This document shows, piece by piece, positions 1-10,223 of a DNA stretch of 64,000 nt. The DNA lies in contig JADILM010000012.1 of the NCBI GenBank assembly GCA_016617785.1, forward strand, positions 698,486-762,485, in the 5' to 3' direction. The position numbers and the translations under genes are program-made. The notes below the pieces were generated by a model, which ran no database searches, was not told the origin of the DNA, and was given only the letters and a program-made list of their open reading frames with translations. Positions within the stretch are counted from its first letter, which is position 1. The number at the start of each line of letters is the position of its first letter. This DNA is from Sporobolomyces roseus. Its lineage: Eukaryota > Basidiomycota > Microbotryomycetes > Sporidiobolales > Sporidiobolaceae.

Positions 1-84
1 CGCCGAGTGCAAAGGTGAGGCAATCGAAAGAGTGAGTGAGGGGTGAGGAAAGGAGAGGGGAGGGGGAGAGCGGCAGCAAAAAGA

Positions 85-165
85 TGATCACATCCAGGTT
101 TGAACTGGAGACCTTGTCCGAACTCGATGTTAAGGACACGTGATGACCAACTACACCATGCGACC
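85..165 (-). tRNA. tRNA-Val(AAC) with a 7-nt intron, left-arm copy
   Basis: Identical to the right-arm copy at 6668-6748, where the fold is described. It reads outward from the palindrome centre, towards the window start. A run of five T follows on its own strand, as expected for a Pol III terminator. Confidence 0.92.
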
Positions 166-370
166 GTCGTATAGTGAGCGAGGCCCAACTGAACGTACAG
201 TATCAAATTGGTGTCAATCTCACGCGAAAAGTGACTGAACTTGATTTTGCAAGCCAAATATCCCCCATAAACAATCTCTGAGCGCGCAGGATTGACAGGG
301 AATTAGCTCAGCCCAGATAGAGGGGCCTCTTGTCCGAAAGCTTTCCCTGCAGAGCAACAAAAAGGGAGGT

Positions 371-442
371 TGCCCCCACACAGGATCGAACTATGGACCT
401 TTCGCTTACTAGGCGAACGCTCTGCCACTGAGCCATAGGGGC
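371..442 (-). tRNA. tRNA-Thr(AGU), left-arm copy
   Basis: A 72-nt cloverleaf without an intron, identical to the copy at 6391-6462. The anticodon loop CTAGTAA gives anticodon AGU. A T5 stretch follows on the minus strand. Confidence 0.96.
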
Positions 443-694
443 CGGTCGGAGCCGCGGCTTGTCAAGCAAACAGTATCCACTCTTGATCATTCTCGTCGCA
501 TTTGTCAACTTTGTTCGAATTCATCGTTGCTCGTGTCACGATTGGATCCAATCAAGGAATTGGTTCAAGATTACCACTTTCGGAAGAGCTCCACGGACAG
601 CTGCTGCTGGACACCGTTGAGAAAAAGCAAGCAAAGTACCGTACCTCAGGTACCTTCCCCTGCATTCCTCCTCGGGCAGCGAAGCAAAAGATGA

Positions 695-792
695 CGTCCA
701 GAGCAGGATTTGAACCTGCGCTCTGAAACAGAAACAGATGAGAAGCGAATGAAGATTCTAGTCTGTCGCCTTAACCGCTCGGCCATCTGGAC
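695..792 (-). tRNA. tRNA-Ser(AGA) with a 16-nt intron, left-arm copy
   Basis: Identical to the right-arm copy at 6041-6138. It has the long variable arm of a class II tRNA and a short intron directly 3' of the anticodon loop base 37. Confidence 0.94.
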
Positions 793-1161
793 AAACAATC
801 GGATAAAGAATCGCCGCTCAAGAAAACGTACACAATCAATAACGTCATCTTAGACGCATCTAAACATCTACCCTGCTCAAACAAGTCAATGATGGCAAGA
901 AACCTCTCATTCAGTTCACACAATAGGGGCCCCGTTCCCAGGGCTAACCAAGTTGGCCAATTTGACCAATTTTGTCCACACTGCCCCAACAAAGTAAGCA
1001 TGTCAAAACCTTCTGACTTCCGTTCTGTTCACACAAGTTTGGCCAATGACACCTGACGGCCATTGCACTTCTTTGCTTTATCAAGACTTTCTTTTGATGG
1101 CTAGGGCACTGTGGGCACAGATGTGGGCACAGAGACAGACGGCAGGAGTCAGATACAGTGT

Positions 1162-1536
1162 CTACTCAGCCACCTGATCTCTGCCGGCTTCAGTGTTTAT
1201 CAGATGGATTGGCCTGGAACGGAACTGCAAGTCCATCAGGACCCATGAACAGGACTCCGCGTTGATACACTGCCAGCTCACTTGCTGTTTTGTCCTCGCA
1301 CACAGAGGTAGAAGACCGACCAGCTCATATGTTGTAACATACTCTGGGCGAAGCACCGCAAGCTCATCAGTGAGAGAAAAAGTGGAAGGTTGATGTCTTG
1401 ACCAACATTCGCTCAATCGATAGAAGAGGTACAAAGCGTGTTGCAAACTGAGTTGTCTTGTAAAAGCGTGTGTAGCTCTACACAATGCAATAAAAGGGTG
1501 CTCACCTAATTGTCTCATACAAGTGCAGAGAGACAA
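1162..1536 (-). other. 124-codon open frame duplicated in both arms, coding status doubtful
   Basis: An open frame of 124 codons with an identical partner at 5297-5671 on the plus strand. Identity between the two simply follows from identity of the arms and is not evidence of selection. The predicted peptide is rich in Cys, Leu, Ser and Arg, shows no domain I recognise, and has no splice-site context. It most likely is chance, or a relic of the transposed unit. Confidence 0.2.
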
Positions 1537-1905
1537 TCCAAGCCGAGTGAAACGCGAAAGTGATTCAATCAGCTTTCGCTACGCGCGCTTTGCTGCAGCT
1601 TCAGCTTCGTCCGTCTCAATTCATCAATGCGTAACTGAGCAAGACTATTATGGCTTCACACAGAGGATGACGCAAAAGCCTCATATTCTGTAGTCTGCAG
1701 GGGCAGGGTTGCTTTGTTGTTCCAGTCTCCATTTTTGTGTATTATCCGCCATTGACTAGATTCCTCAAGCTGTGATATTCTTTCTCCGCCGCATCTGAGG
1801 CTCCCACAGAATATACGCTCTGCGCAAGGCTCAATCAAGATTATCCTACTGTATGAGATCAAGGTAGCCTACGCCAAACAGCAGCCTACCAGGCTCGCTT
1901 CCGCT

Positions 1906-4900
1906 GAATGCCTGGGCGTGTGCGCATTGTCAAACAAGGGGCGCAGAACTAGGGGCAAAGTCAGGGGTGGGTGTTATCCGCTGCTGTGTGTCAGTTGTAA
2001 ACCATATTTGATCATTCTCGTTGCAGTTGGCGGAAAGGCCTTCTGTTTCTACTGATGGAACACATTTGAAAGATTTGCGGCGGTTAATCCTTTGCGGACA
2101 ATTTGGAAAGAACGAAGTGCTGTGAGCAGTAGAGTAGCCTTGTTGTTACGTGCCTGTCCAAGGGTCGCTGAGTGTCTGCACTGGCACCCCAATGTATCAA
2201 GAGGTAGCTCTGCTGCGTGAGAAGGGAAAAATAAGAATGAGAAGCTGAAAGAAAGGGCGAAGAAAAAACTCACAAAGTCGCAAAGCGCGTTGATTGCGAG
2301 GCTGAAATTTAGGGAAATCGACAGAAAGGCACCACCTGTGTAGAGCCTGCGGATGAATTCGATCCAACACGGTAAACTCACCAGGTCCAGACACAATAAG
2401 GATTGACAAATGTTTGACTCATCTTACTTGGTGCAGTTATTTGTCTGCTTGATCCCGATAACAACAACTCTTTGAAAGTGGATCACGAAGTAATAGGCAT
2501 CCGCATTGTGTATTGGTGCCAGAGTGACCATGCTTTTCATCATCATGTTCTCCTCTTGACCTGCACCACTTTTGGATCCCTTTCTGGTTTGATCTCACTC
2601 ACCCTGTCAATCTGTGGTCTTGATAGCTACCTCATCTTGCATATCGATGTGGTTTACCCCCAAAGTATACAGCCATGACCCTCAAGCGTGCAGTATCCAA
2701 TCTGCTTGGACATGGCTGTGCTCTACTGTGTCCCCTGTTGTTGCATACTTCAGCTTGTAGCAGCAGCTGTCTATGCTCCTTGTATTTTTGCAAAGCAGCT
2801 TAGAGTGTAAACTCAATCTACTTGAAACAAGGTTGGGAGCTTGTGAAGTGCCGTGCAGCAATTCAGAACCTCGTTCTGCCAAGCCTACCTGTGAAAGACA
2901 CACTTATGACTGACCATCATGTTGCAGCAGACACTCTCAAGGATTAGTTACTTATTGTTATACATCACTTTTGCTCTTTTGTACTGATTCATTAGCTCTC
3001 TTCACTTCCGCTCTTTCTACTTTCTTTCCCTTCTCTCTAGCGCTTTACACCAAAGAACAGGTCCGTTTTTACTTTGTACTTTCATCTCGTAAACTCTGTA
3101 ATTTTGCCAGCACTTCACACTGGATTCAATACACCAAGTGAGGCTGTGTGGGTACGGTCACCCTAACCCCAACCTCAAGTTCTTTGCAAACTATCTGCCC
3201 ACAGTTTTTGTTTGTCTGAAGCTTGTCTGGCCTCCGCACACGTAATGACATACAGAAAGAAACAAATGTAAACCAGCAAATCATGAGTCTGTCGAGGGTT
3301 ATTTTGCAAGTCTGTAGTATGTCAGGATTATGTGGCCACCTCTGGCATGAGTCCATCATTGTCACCAGAGATCGTGCAAGTCCTGCAGCTTTATGCTGGG
3401 GCAAAAAAGTCAGACAGAGGAGAATTCCCAATGCAGTGCAGAAAGCCTAGATTTCAGGGTTAGGATTACGAGAAAATCCAGATAGCGGAATCCTGGCATG
3501 CAGAAGGAGAACTTCTGTGTGAGCACAGAACTTAAGTCAGAAACGTAGAGACACAGTTGAAATATTTTCGAGACTGGCTGTAATCTCATCTCAGCCATAC
3601 TCGACGATGTTGATCACGCAGTACAATCACATGCCAAGTAGTAAGATTCCAGGTCTTTGCGTGTCGATCTGTCGCTGCCACTTTTGTCTGATGCCGGACA
3701 TCGGGACACTGTCGATGCGACGTTCGCCTTTGTCTGCCAGCTCAGCATATATATCACACGGCGAATCAAAAATAGTACCCTTCTGTAGAAAGACACCAAC
3801 ATGTTCAATTTTTTGGCTTGTTCACTGAAGGAAGACCGACCTTGTGGAGCAGCTTTGCAGAAGCGAAAGGACAAGACGAAGAAACGCTTGGCACATATCG
3901 GACAAGAAGAAGAGCTAGTCAAGACTGTTGTTTCGATGTGGTGGCATGCAATGACTGAGAAATGGATAGACCTCAAAGCTTCATGTGTCAAATTGCTCTG
4001 GCGCACAGCAGATAAAGAAAGCTCAGGCAGAACCCAATATGAAGAGATTGGCCTGGGTAAGCGAGACAACTGCTGGTGCAGACTTTGACCATGAGTGAGC
4101 TGAATTGGATATGAGTCTGCACCGAACCCTCATTGCAAGCGAGAGGACCTACATTGCGTCCGCTCGAGCAGATTGTCAAGAAAGTTTTGACAGAAATTGC
4201 TGAAGGTCAGCTGATTTACCAATGTTGCATATCCAGACATGCTCCTCCCAATCATGTGCAGATTGGCAGCGGAGCACTGACACTGTTGACAAAGACACTT
4301 GCGTTGGCCAACGCTTTATTTACAGATCTTGCACAGCGGCCTTGAGGAGACATTCCACATCACGGGAGTTCAGGGCTATATCGGCATGAGCTGCTTCAAA
4401 CTGGAAGAATCGATGTCCGCTTTCATGGTGCTTCAGACCAGCCATCAGGGGTACTTGCTCCATGTGGGAAGTAATTATGGAGGTAAGCTTGCGTGGATTG
4501 TCAGCCTGTTGTGCTGCTTCCTTGACTATATTGTAAAGTGGCGCGTGTGGAATAAGAGTACAGCATAGGTTGAGAATAGTTGTGTGGTATCAGACAAAAC
4601 GGAAATATCAAATCCTGAACATCTGACATTCTGTCTTTTACCAGCGAGTCTCTCTGACTGGATAAGTGTATGAGAAGACATGCTCTCCATGGTGAACTAC
4701 TTGAGATGGGAAGAGAGTGGGAGAGCCGGAGTCATGGACACCTAGAAAACAATTCAAAAGAACAGAGGCAAGGTATAATCACAAGGTACGGGTCCTGTTC
4801 GGTCATAAAGTACAAATGGTCCATTTAGGCTTGAGGAAGTGGTGAGCTGTGCAAGCTGAACTAGTCTCAGGGAATGAGGAGGAACTCAAAGCCCTGCAAC
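1906..4900. other. Unique 3.0-kb loop between the inverted arms
   Basis: This segment separates the two arms and is single-copy within the window. It contains only short open frames in all six frames, none longer than about 150 codons, and I recognise no transposase, reverse transcriptase, integrase or helicase motif. Its base composition and lack of GTAAGT/GTGAGT-type donors followed by in-frame acceptors differ from the genic part of the window. It could be a decayed mobile element or ordinary intergenic sequence captured by the inversion. Confidence 0.6.
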
Positions 4901-6040
4901 AGCGGAAGCGAGCCTGGTAGGCTGCTGTTTGGAGTAGGCTACCTTGATCTCATACAGTAGGATAATCTTGATTGAGCCTTGCGCGGAGCGTATATTCTGT
5001 GGGAGCCTCAGATGCGGCGGAGAAAGAATATCACAGCTTGAGGAATCTAGGGCAAATTGATGTTGTCTGGTGTCTACTCAATGGCGGATAATACACAAAA
5101 ATGGAGACTGGAACAACAAAGCAACCCTGCCCCTGCAGACTACAGAATATGAGGCTTTTGCGTCATCCTCTGTGTGAAGCCATAATAGTCTTGCTCAGTT
5201 ACGCATTGATGAATTGAGACGGACGAAGCTGAAGCTGCAGCAAAGCGCGCGTAGCGAAAGCTGATTGAATCACTTTCGCGTTTCACTCGGCTTGGATTGT
5301 CTCTCTGCACTTGTATGAGACAATTAGGTGAGCACCCTTTTATTGCATTGTGTAGAGCTACACACGCTTTTACAAGACAACTCAGTTTGCAACACGCTTT
5401 GTACCTCTTCTATCGATTGAGCGAATGTTGGTCAAGACATCAACCTTCCACTTTTTCTCTCACTGATGAGCTTGCGGTGCTTCGCCCAGAGTATGTTACA
5501 ACATATGAGCTGGTCGGTCTTCTACCTCTGTGTGCGAGGACAAAACAGCAAGTGAGCTGGCAGTGTATCAACGCGGAGTCCTGTTCATGGGTCCTGATGG
5601 ACTTGCAGTTCCGTTCCAGGCCAATCCATCTGATAAACACTGAAGCCGGCAGAGATCAGGTGGCTGAGTAGACACTGTATCTGACTCCTGCCGTCTGTCT
5701 CTGTGCCCACATCTGTGCCCACAGTGCCCTAGCCATCAAAAGAAAGTCTTGATAAAGCAAAGAAGTGCAATGGCCGTCAGGTGTCATTGGCCAAACTTGT
5801 GTGAACAGAACGGAAGTCAGAAGGTTTTGACATGCTTACTTTGTTGGGGCAGTGTGGACAAAATTGGTCAAATTGGCCAACTTGGTTAGCCCTGGGAACG
5901 GGGCCCCTATTGTGTGAACTGAATGAGAGGTTTCTTGCCATCATTGACTTGTTTGAGCAGGGTAGATGTTTAGATGCGTCTAAGATGACGTTATTGATTG
6001 TGTACGTTTTCTTGAGCGGCGATTCTTTATCCGATTGTTT

Positions 6041-6138
6041 GTCCAGATGGCCGAGCGGTTAAGGCGACAGACTAGAATCTTCATTCGCTTCTCATCTGTT
6101 TCTGTTTCAGAGCGCAGGTTCAAATCCTGCTCTGGACG
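6041..6138 (+). tRNA. tRNA-Ser(AGA) with a 16-nt intron, right-arm copy
   Basis: The acceptor strands GTCCAGA and TCTGGAC pair fully and are followed by discriminator G, the usual base for tRNA-Ser. The D-arm contains GCCGAGCGGTTAAGGC, typical of class II tRNAs. Anticodon stem strands ACAGA and TCTGT enclose a loop beginning CTAGAA (anticodon AGA). The extra 16 nt before base 38 fit an intron at the standard 37/38 position. The variable arm folds as TCTG-TTT-CAGA and the T-stem is GCAGG/CCTGC. A T4 stretch lies 5 nt downstream. Confidence 0.95.
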
Positions 6139-6390
6139 TCATCTTTTGCTTCGCTGCCCGAGGAGGAATGCAGGGGAAGGTACCTGAGGTACGGTACTTT
6201 GCTTGCTTTTTCTCAACGGTGTCCAGCAGCAGCTGTCCGTGGAGCTCTTCCGAAAGTGGTAATCTTGAACCAATTCCTTGATTGGATCCAATCGTGACAC
6301 GAGCAACGATGAATTCGAACAAAGTTGACAAATGCGACGAGAATGATCAAGAGTGGATACTGTTTGCTTGACAAGCCGCGGCTCCGACCG

Positions 6391-6462
6391 GCCCCTATGG
6401 CTCAGTGGCAGAGCGTTCGCCTAGTAAGCGAAAGGTCCATAGTTCGATCCTGTGTGGGGGCA
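6391..6462 (+). tRNA. tRNA-Thr(AGU), right-arm copy
   Basis: A 72-nt intronless cloverleaf. The acceptor GCCCCTA pairs with TGGGGGC, followed by discriminator A. The D-stem is GCTC/GAGC, the anticodon stem TTCGC/GCGAA with loop CTAGTAA, and the T-arm contains TTCGATC. A T5 terminator lies at 6470-6474. It is 252 nt downstream of the Ser gene; the spacing suggests separate transcription. Confidence 0.97.
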
Positions 6463-6667
6463 ACCTCCCTTTTTGTTGCTCTGCAGGGAAAGCTTTCGGA
6501 CAAGAGGCCCCTCTATCTGGGCTGAGCTAATTCCCTGTCAATCCTGCGCGCTCAGAGATTGTTTATGGGGGATATTTGGCTTGCAAAATCAAGTTCAGTC
6601 ACTTTTCGCGTGAGATTGACACCAATTTGATACTGTACGTTCAGTTGGGCCTCGCTCACTATACGAC

Positions 6668-6748
6668 GGTCGCATGGTGTAGTTGGTCATCACGTGTCCT
6701 TAACATCGAGTTCGGACAAGGTCTCCAGTTCAAACCTGGATGTGATCA
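6668..6748 (+). tRNA. tRNA-Val(AAC) with a 7-nt intron, right-arm copy
   Basis: The acceptor GGTCGCA pairs with TGTGATC (two G-U pairs). The anticodon stem TGTCC/GGACA is perfect. The loop is 14 nt instead of 7; placing a 7-nt intron after base 37 gives loop TTAACAC and anticodon AAC. The T-arm TCCAG-TTCAAAC-CTGGA is canonical and the variable loop is AGGTC. A T5 terminator starts 3 nt after the gene. The intron is close to the shortest known for nuclear tRNAs. If no intron is removed, the 14-nt loop would make this a non-functional gene, but three identical copies argue against that. Confidence 0.9.
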
Positions 6749-6832
6749 TCTTTTTGCTGCCGCTCTCCCCCTCCCCTCTCCTTTCCTCACCCCTCACTCA
6801 CTCTTTCGATTGCCTCACCTTTGCACTCGGCG

Positions 6833-7450
6833 AGCTACCCGTCGGCGCTCCCGCGTAGTCCGGACTTCCTCCAGCCGCTCGCAAATTGCTGGTTTTCATG
6901 CACAAACCGGGAACACATCGAACACGAGTGTCAGACAAGAGTAACAAATAGCCGTATGAGAGCGTGTTGCTCTCGCTTGACAGCAAACAGTGTCTTCTCA
7001 GTAGCCTCGTGCAAAGAGGTCGAGCAAATCGAGCTCCGCAGAATTTGATTTTGCGTCACGCTTCCAATCTATCACAAGCAGGAGAGTGCGAACAACTACC
7101 TCCGCAGCGTTACGCTGGTTGTCACGGAGGAGATCGCTTGTGACTCGGGGTGATTGAGTGAACGGAATACAGAAAGATGATTGATTTCCTTGATTCCACT
7201 GCTTCTGAAAGAAGAAGACCTAATACGTGGTTCCGAGACTGCAGTATCGCCACTTGACGTCGCCTCAGGGACCGCTGCTTGCTGAACCTTGTTTGCTGAG
7301 CTTCCGAGCGTCAGCATTTTTCACCAGCAGTGTATTTGCTAGGAACCAGCTCCGAGACCTCTCGTTAGTTTGACTTCCGCCCGAGTGCACAGGACCTGAT
7401 GAGTCAGCCTAGATTACGGATGGAAATCATCGAAAGACGGTAGAACTCAC
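6833..7450. other. No supported gene between the right arm and the next gene
   Basis: Only short open frames appear and none continues through plausible splice sites. The sequence probably contains the 3' untranslated region of the minus-strand gene that ends at 7451. Confidence 0.5.
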
Positions 7451-9060
7451 TCAGCAATCATGCAAGAACTCGAGAATCGCTTCTTGAATCTCGTTCGAAT
7501 CAAACGACAAAAGACTGAACAGTTCGTGGACAACCTGTAAGATCCCCAGATTTTATCAGTTCACTCTGTGAGCAACAAAAAGCGAGGAAGAATGCGTACA
7601 TTCGTAATCCTGAAGCTCGTCGCGAATTCAACCTTTTCGCAAATCCCCTCGACTTCTCCACACCGTAAAGATTTGCGAGACGATAGATTGTACGAGGAGA
7701 GTACGGCGCAACTCCATGTTAGTCTCGCTGTCCAACAAGATTATTGTATCGCGTCCAAATCCAACTCTTCGGGCGAGACGAACTCGAGAGACTTGTTGAC
7801 CTCAGGTCTATCGAGCGCTTCTTGGCGTCCGACGGGAAGATTGGAAGGCAGGGTATCGAGCTGGGCGAGGGAAGTATAGAGATAGGCGAGCACTGCTCGA
7901 TCAGTCGTGAAGCTAAACATTCGGTCGTCAGCGAAGAGCAGGACAACGACTACGAGCTCGTACTCACTCAGATTCGATGATATCGATGACAAGCATGCAC
8001 TTCTCATTCTTTTCTGTATCCTGGCCCTCCGCTTCTTCAGTCGATTTCCGCTACGCTTTGAGGGCCAACCAGTGTTTCCCTCGACGTTGTTCTCCTCCTC
8101 AATCGATTCTCAAACATGACTCTGTGGGGCTGCAAATGGGATTACCCGGAGGTGTCAGAGCGAGGCAGTAGAGAAAGGACACATCTCGGTCGTCTCGGAG
8201 GCAAACGCCGACCTGAGAGAAGACGGAGGAATCCGTTCGAGATCCGAAGAAGCGGTTGCTCTTGGCTACTCCCGACTCAAACGCAAGCACTCGAAGTTTA
8301 GCCGAGCTGCGGCAGAGTGAAGGAAGATTGGTTAAGTTTGAAAGTAGGAGCACTCGACGGTGAGAAAGGTTTTTGAAGATGCATTCGAGGTTCAAGTGAG
8401 TTTCAGTTTCGAGGAAAGCGGATTCTCACGTATTCATCGTGTTGAGGCCTAGCGGTGTGATGTACGCTTACAGAGTTGTCATCTGACTCCGCATTCACGT
8501 CATCGCGATGCTGGCACTCGACGCCCTAATCAGTTGCGAAAAGACATCGAAAATGCTTTCGCTGGGTCGCATCTCTCGTCTACCATTCCCAAAGCATAGT
8601 ACTCAGTAGTGAAGGTATCGAAGATCGAAAGCGCGACGAGTGCTCACCAAGCAGGCCGTGAAAGTCATCGCTCGAAGAATGAAATTCTGGACGAAGGCAG
8701 CATCTTCTTCCCATTCCCGAGAACTATGGTCACTCAGTTAGCATGTTCAGTCTTTCGAAAAGGGGGCCGAGATCTTCAAAACTCACAGTCACTTCCCTTC
8801 ACTTCCCTTCACTTCCCTTCACTTCCCGACAACTTTGCGATTGATCCGTTTCGAGGCCATTTCCTCGTCTATAGAGACAGCAACGCTTCGTGCGATCAGT
8901 GAGCAATCTTTTGATTCTCTGTGATAGCTTTGACGAGCCCGAAGCGAGCGAGGCCAGGAGGTTTGGCGAGATCGAATTCTGCGTGAGGGGAAGAGCGATT
9001 GAACGGCGAATACTTCCTAGATGACGTCGAGCCGGCAATCGTAGCCTTTGCAGGATCCTC
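7451..9060 (-). CDS. Multi-exon protein of unknown function, exon chain only partly resolved
   Basis: Several minus-strand blocks look strongly coding. At about 8893-9060 a block reads DPAKATIAGSTSSRKYSPFN onward. At about 7800-7914 a block includes FTTDRAVLAYLYTSLAQLDT. The last exon, after an acceptor near 7537, encodes VVHELFSLLSFDSNEIQEAI and continues to a stop at 7451. Between them lie typical GTGAGT donors and short introns, but I could not join every exon in one frame, so the start and total length are uncertain and the gene may begin upstream of 9060. The acidic, leucine-rich C-terminus suggests a helical protein. I do not recognise a family. A 10-bp tandem repeat sits at one of its exon ends (8791-8827). 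Confidence 0.45.
8791..8827. repeat. 10-bp minisatellite, about 3.7 copies
   Basis: The unit ACTTCCCTTC is repeated without mismatch. Read on the minus strand, each unit contains AGTGAA, which resembles a weak splice donor, and the array lies where an exon of the minus-strand gene appears to end. Confidence 0.95.
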
Positions 9061-10223
9061 CGAGTAGACTAAGCGAGTGAATCAGCGGTTCAGAAAGTCG
9101 TGGTGAGTGGGAAGAGTTCTAGTTGAACGAACGGGAGTTTCTCCCTCTAGATCTTCACTCAGCTCACTCTTTCCAGCTCTGGAAACAATGGCGCAATATC
9201 TAAAAGTATCGAGGAACGGTCACTGGTGTACTCCCGTGAGTCTCGTTCTCTCTCGTCTTCCATCGCCTCAAACCGCTCCAGCTGATCTCGCCGCTCATTC
9301 TTCAACGCAGAACTTGCAATGACCTTTCGTTATGGTTGATGACACACTTCTACTACATTTACGTACCTTCTTGGCGAGCTCCGAGGTTTCCTTATTCAGC
9401 CGCCGACACTTTCTTCGTTTCTATTCTGCTGAACGGTTAATCAGCGTCGAATGGTGATCAAAGTCACGAGGGAGCTAGTGCGGTGTCGTCAAATCCCTCG
9501 GGACGGCTGGCTGAGCGGTCGCGAGGTACGTTCGATCAAATTCGCTCTATACATCTCGAGTTCTCGCCATTCACCCTCCTTTCTCTCCTCCAGCGCGCCA
9601 TGCCGATGTCGTTGCTCGATCGTACTGCTCCTCCCATCTCGTTACATCTATCTCGGCTGGGTTTACGGCTCGACAGGCGAACGTGAACCTGCAAGAGGCT
9701 TCATTTTCCTATTTCCCTCGATTTCGCCAATTTCACGTTTTCCGTCTTCTGCGACATCCAAAGTCGCTCACTCGATCCACGCTACTTGGAGGAGTCGAAC
9801 TCTGCTGCGCCTGCGACCTGCTTCTGCGCTTCATCGGCTCCCCATCACCTCGACAGGACACCGTCGAAAAGTTGGGGTGCAGCTTTTGATTTCGAGACCG
9901 TCAAGGAGCTTCAGTGCGCACTCTCTGGCTCGTATAGACGAAAGTATCGACTGTGCTCCCCTTCGAACCAGATTCGTTCCACTCTCGCATTTTCGTCTCA
10001 TCGACTCCAGACTCAAACTCCGACTCGTTCCCAGCAACAATCAGCTTCCTTCCCTGCGCTTCACCTTCCTGAGAAAACACGAATGGTCAGTCCAGTGCCT
10101 GTTCCCAAACACCCCTAATCCTCGCCGCGGAGCTTGCGGATCTCGGCTTTCGGTCGCATGTCTTCTTCGCTATCCTCTTGTTTCTCCCATCCGATACCCT
10201 TCCTCCTTCTCGCCAATCCCGTC
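9061..10223. other. Gap with a long but unconvincing open frame
   Basis: A 351-codon frame runs from 9451 to 10,506 on the plus strand, but its product is dominated by Ser, Arg, Leu and Pro, and its last 280 bases overlap the better-supported gene at 10,224 in another frame. A second frame at 9786-10,118 could be a 5' exon of that gene. I do not call a gene here. Confidence 0.4.

Larger units (their letters stand above)
1..1905. repeat. Left arm of a large inverted repeat
   Basis: The reverse complement of this stretch recurs at 4901-6832. Paired coordinates sum to 6833 up to base 1755, and to 6806 beyond it because the right arm has 27 extra bases. The only other difference I found by eye is one substitution near 1873, so identity is extremely high. 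The arm carries three tRNA genes in its outer half. Its inner half (900-1905) has no recognisable gene, only a 124-codon open frame. The arm reaches base 1 of the window, so its true outer end may lie outside. The third copy at 13,231 starts matching at base 7, which suggests a natural boundary close to the window edge. Confidence 0.97.
4901..6832. repeat. Right arm of the large inverted repeat
   Basis: Reverse complement of 1-1905, with an extra 27 bases at 5051-5077 that the left arm lacks. It carries Ser, Thr and Val tRNA genes on the plus strand, in that order from the centre outward. The match ends at 6832 only because the window starts at base 1, so the arm could continue into the following sequence. 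Confidence 0.97.

Noticed and set aside
308..726. Short frames overlapping the tRNA genes in all three repeat copies
   Set aside because: They are translations of tRNA sequence and its flanks.
3456..3466. GGGTTAGGATT as an interstitial telomere repeat
   Set aside because: A single degenerate unit, easily due to chance.
4580..4605. TGGTATCAGA, resembling a retrotransposon primer-binding site
   Set aside because: No LTR pair, no polypurine tract and no reverse-transcriptase or integrase frame around it.
9498..9545. GGCTGGCTGAGCGGTCGCGAGGT, resembling a class II tRNA D-arm
   Set aside because: No pairing acceptor stem, no anticodon arm and no B-box at the right distance.
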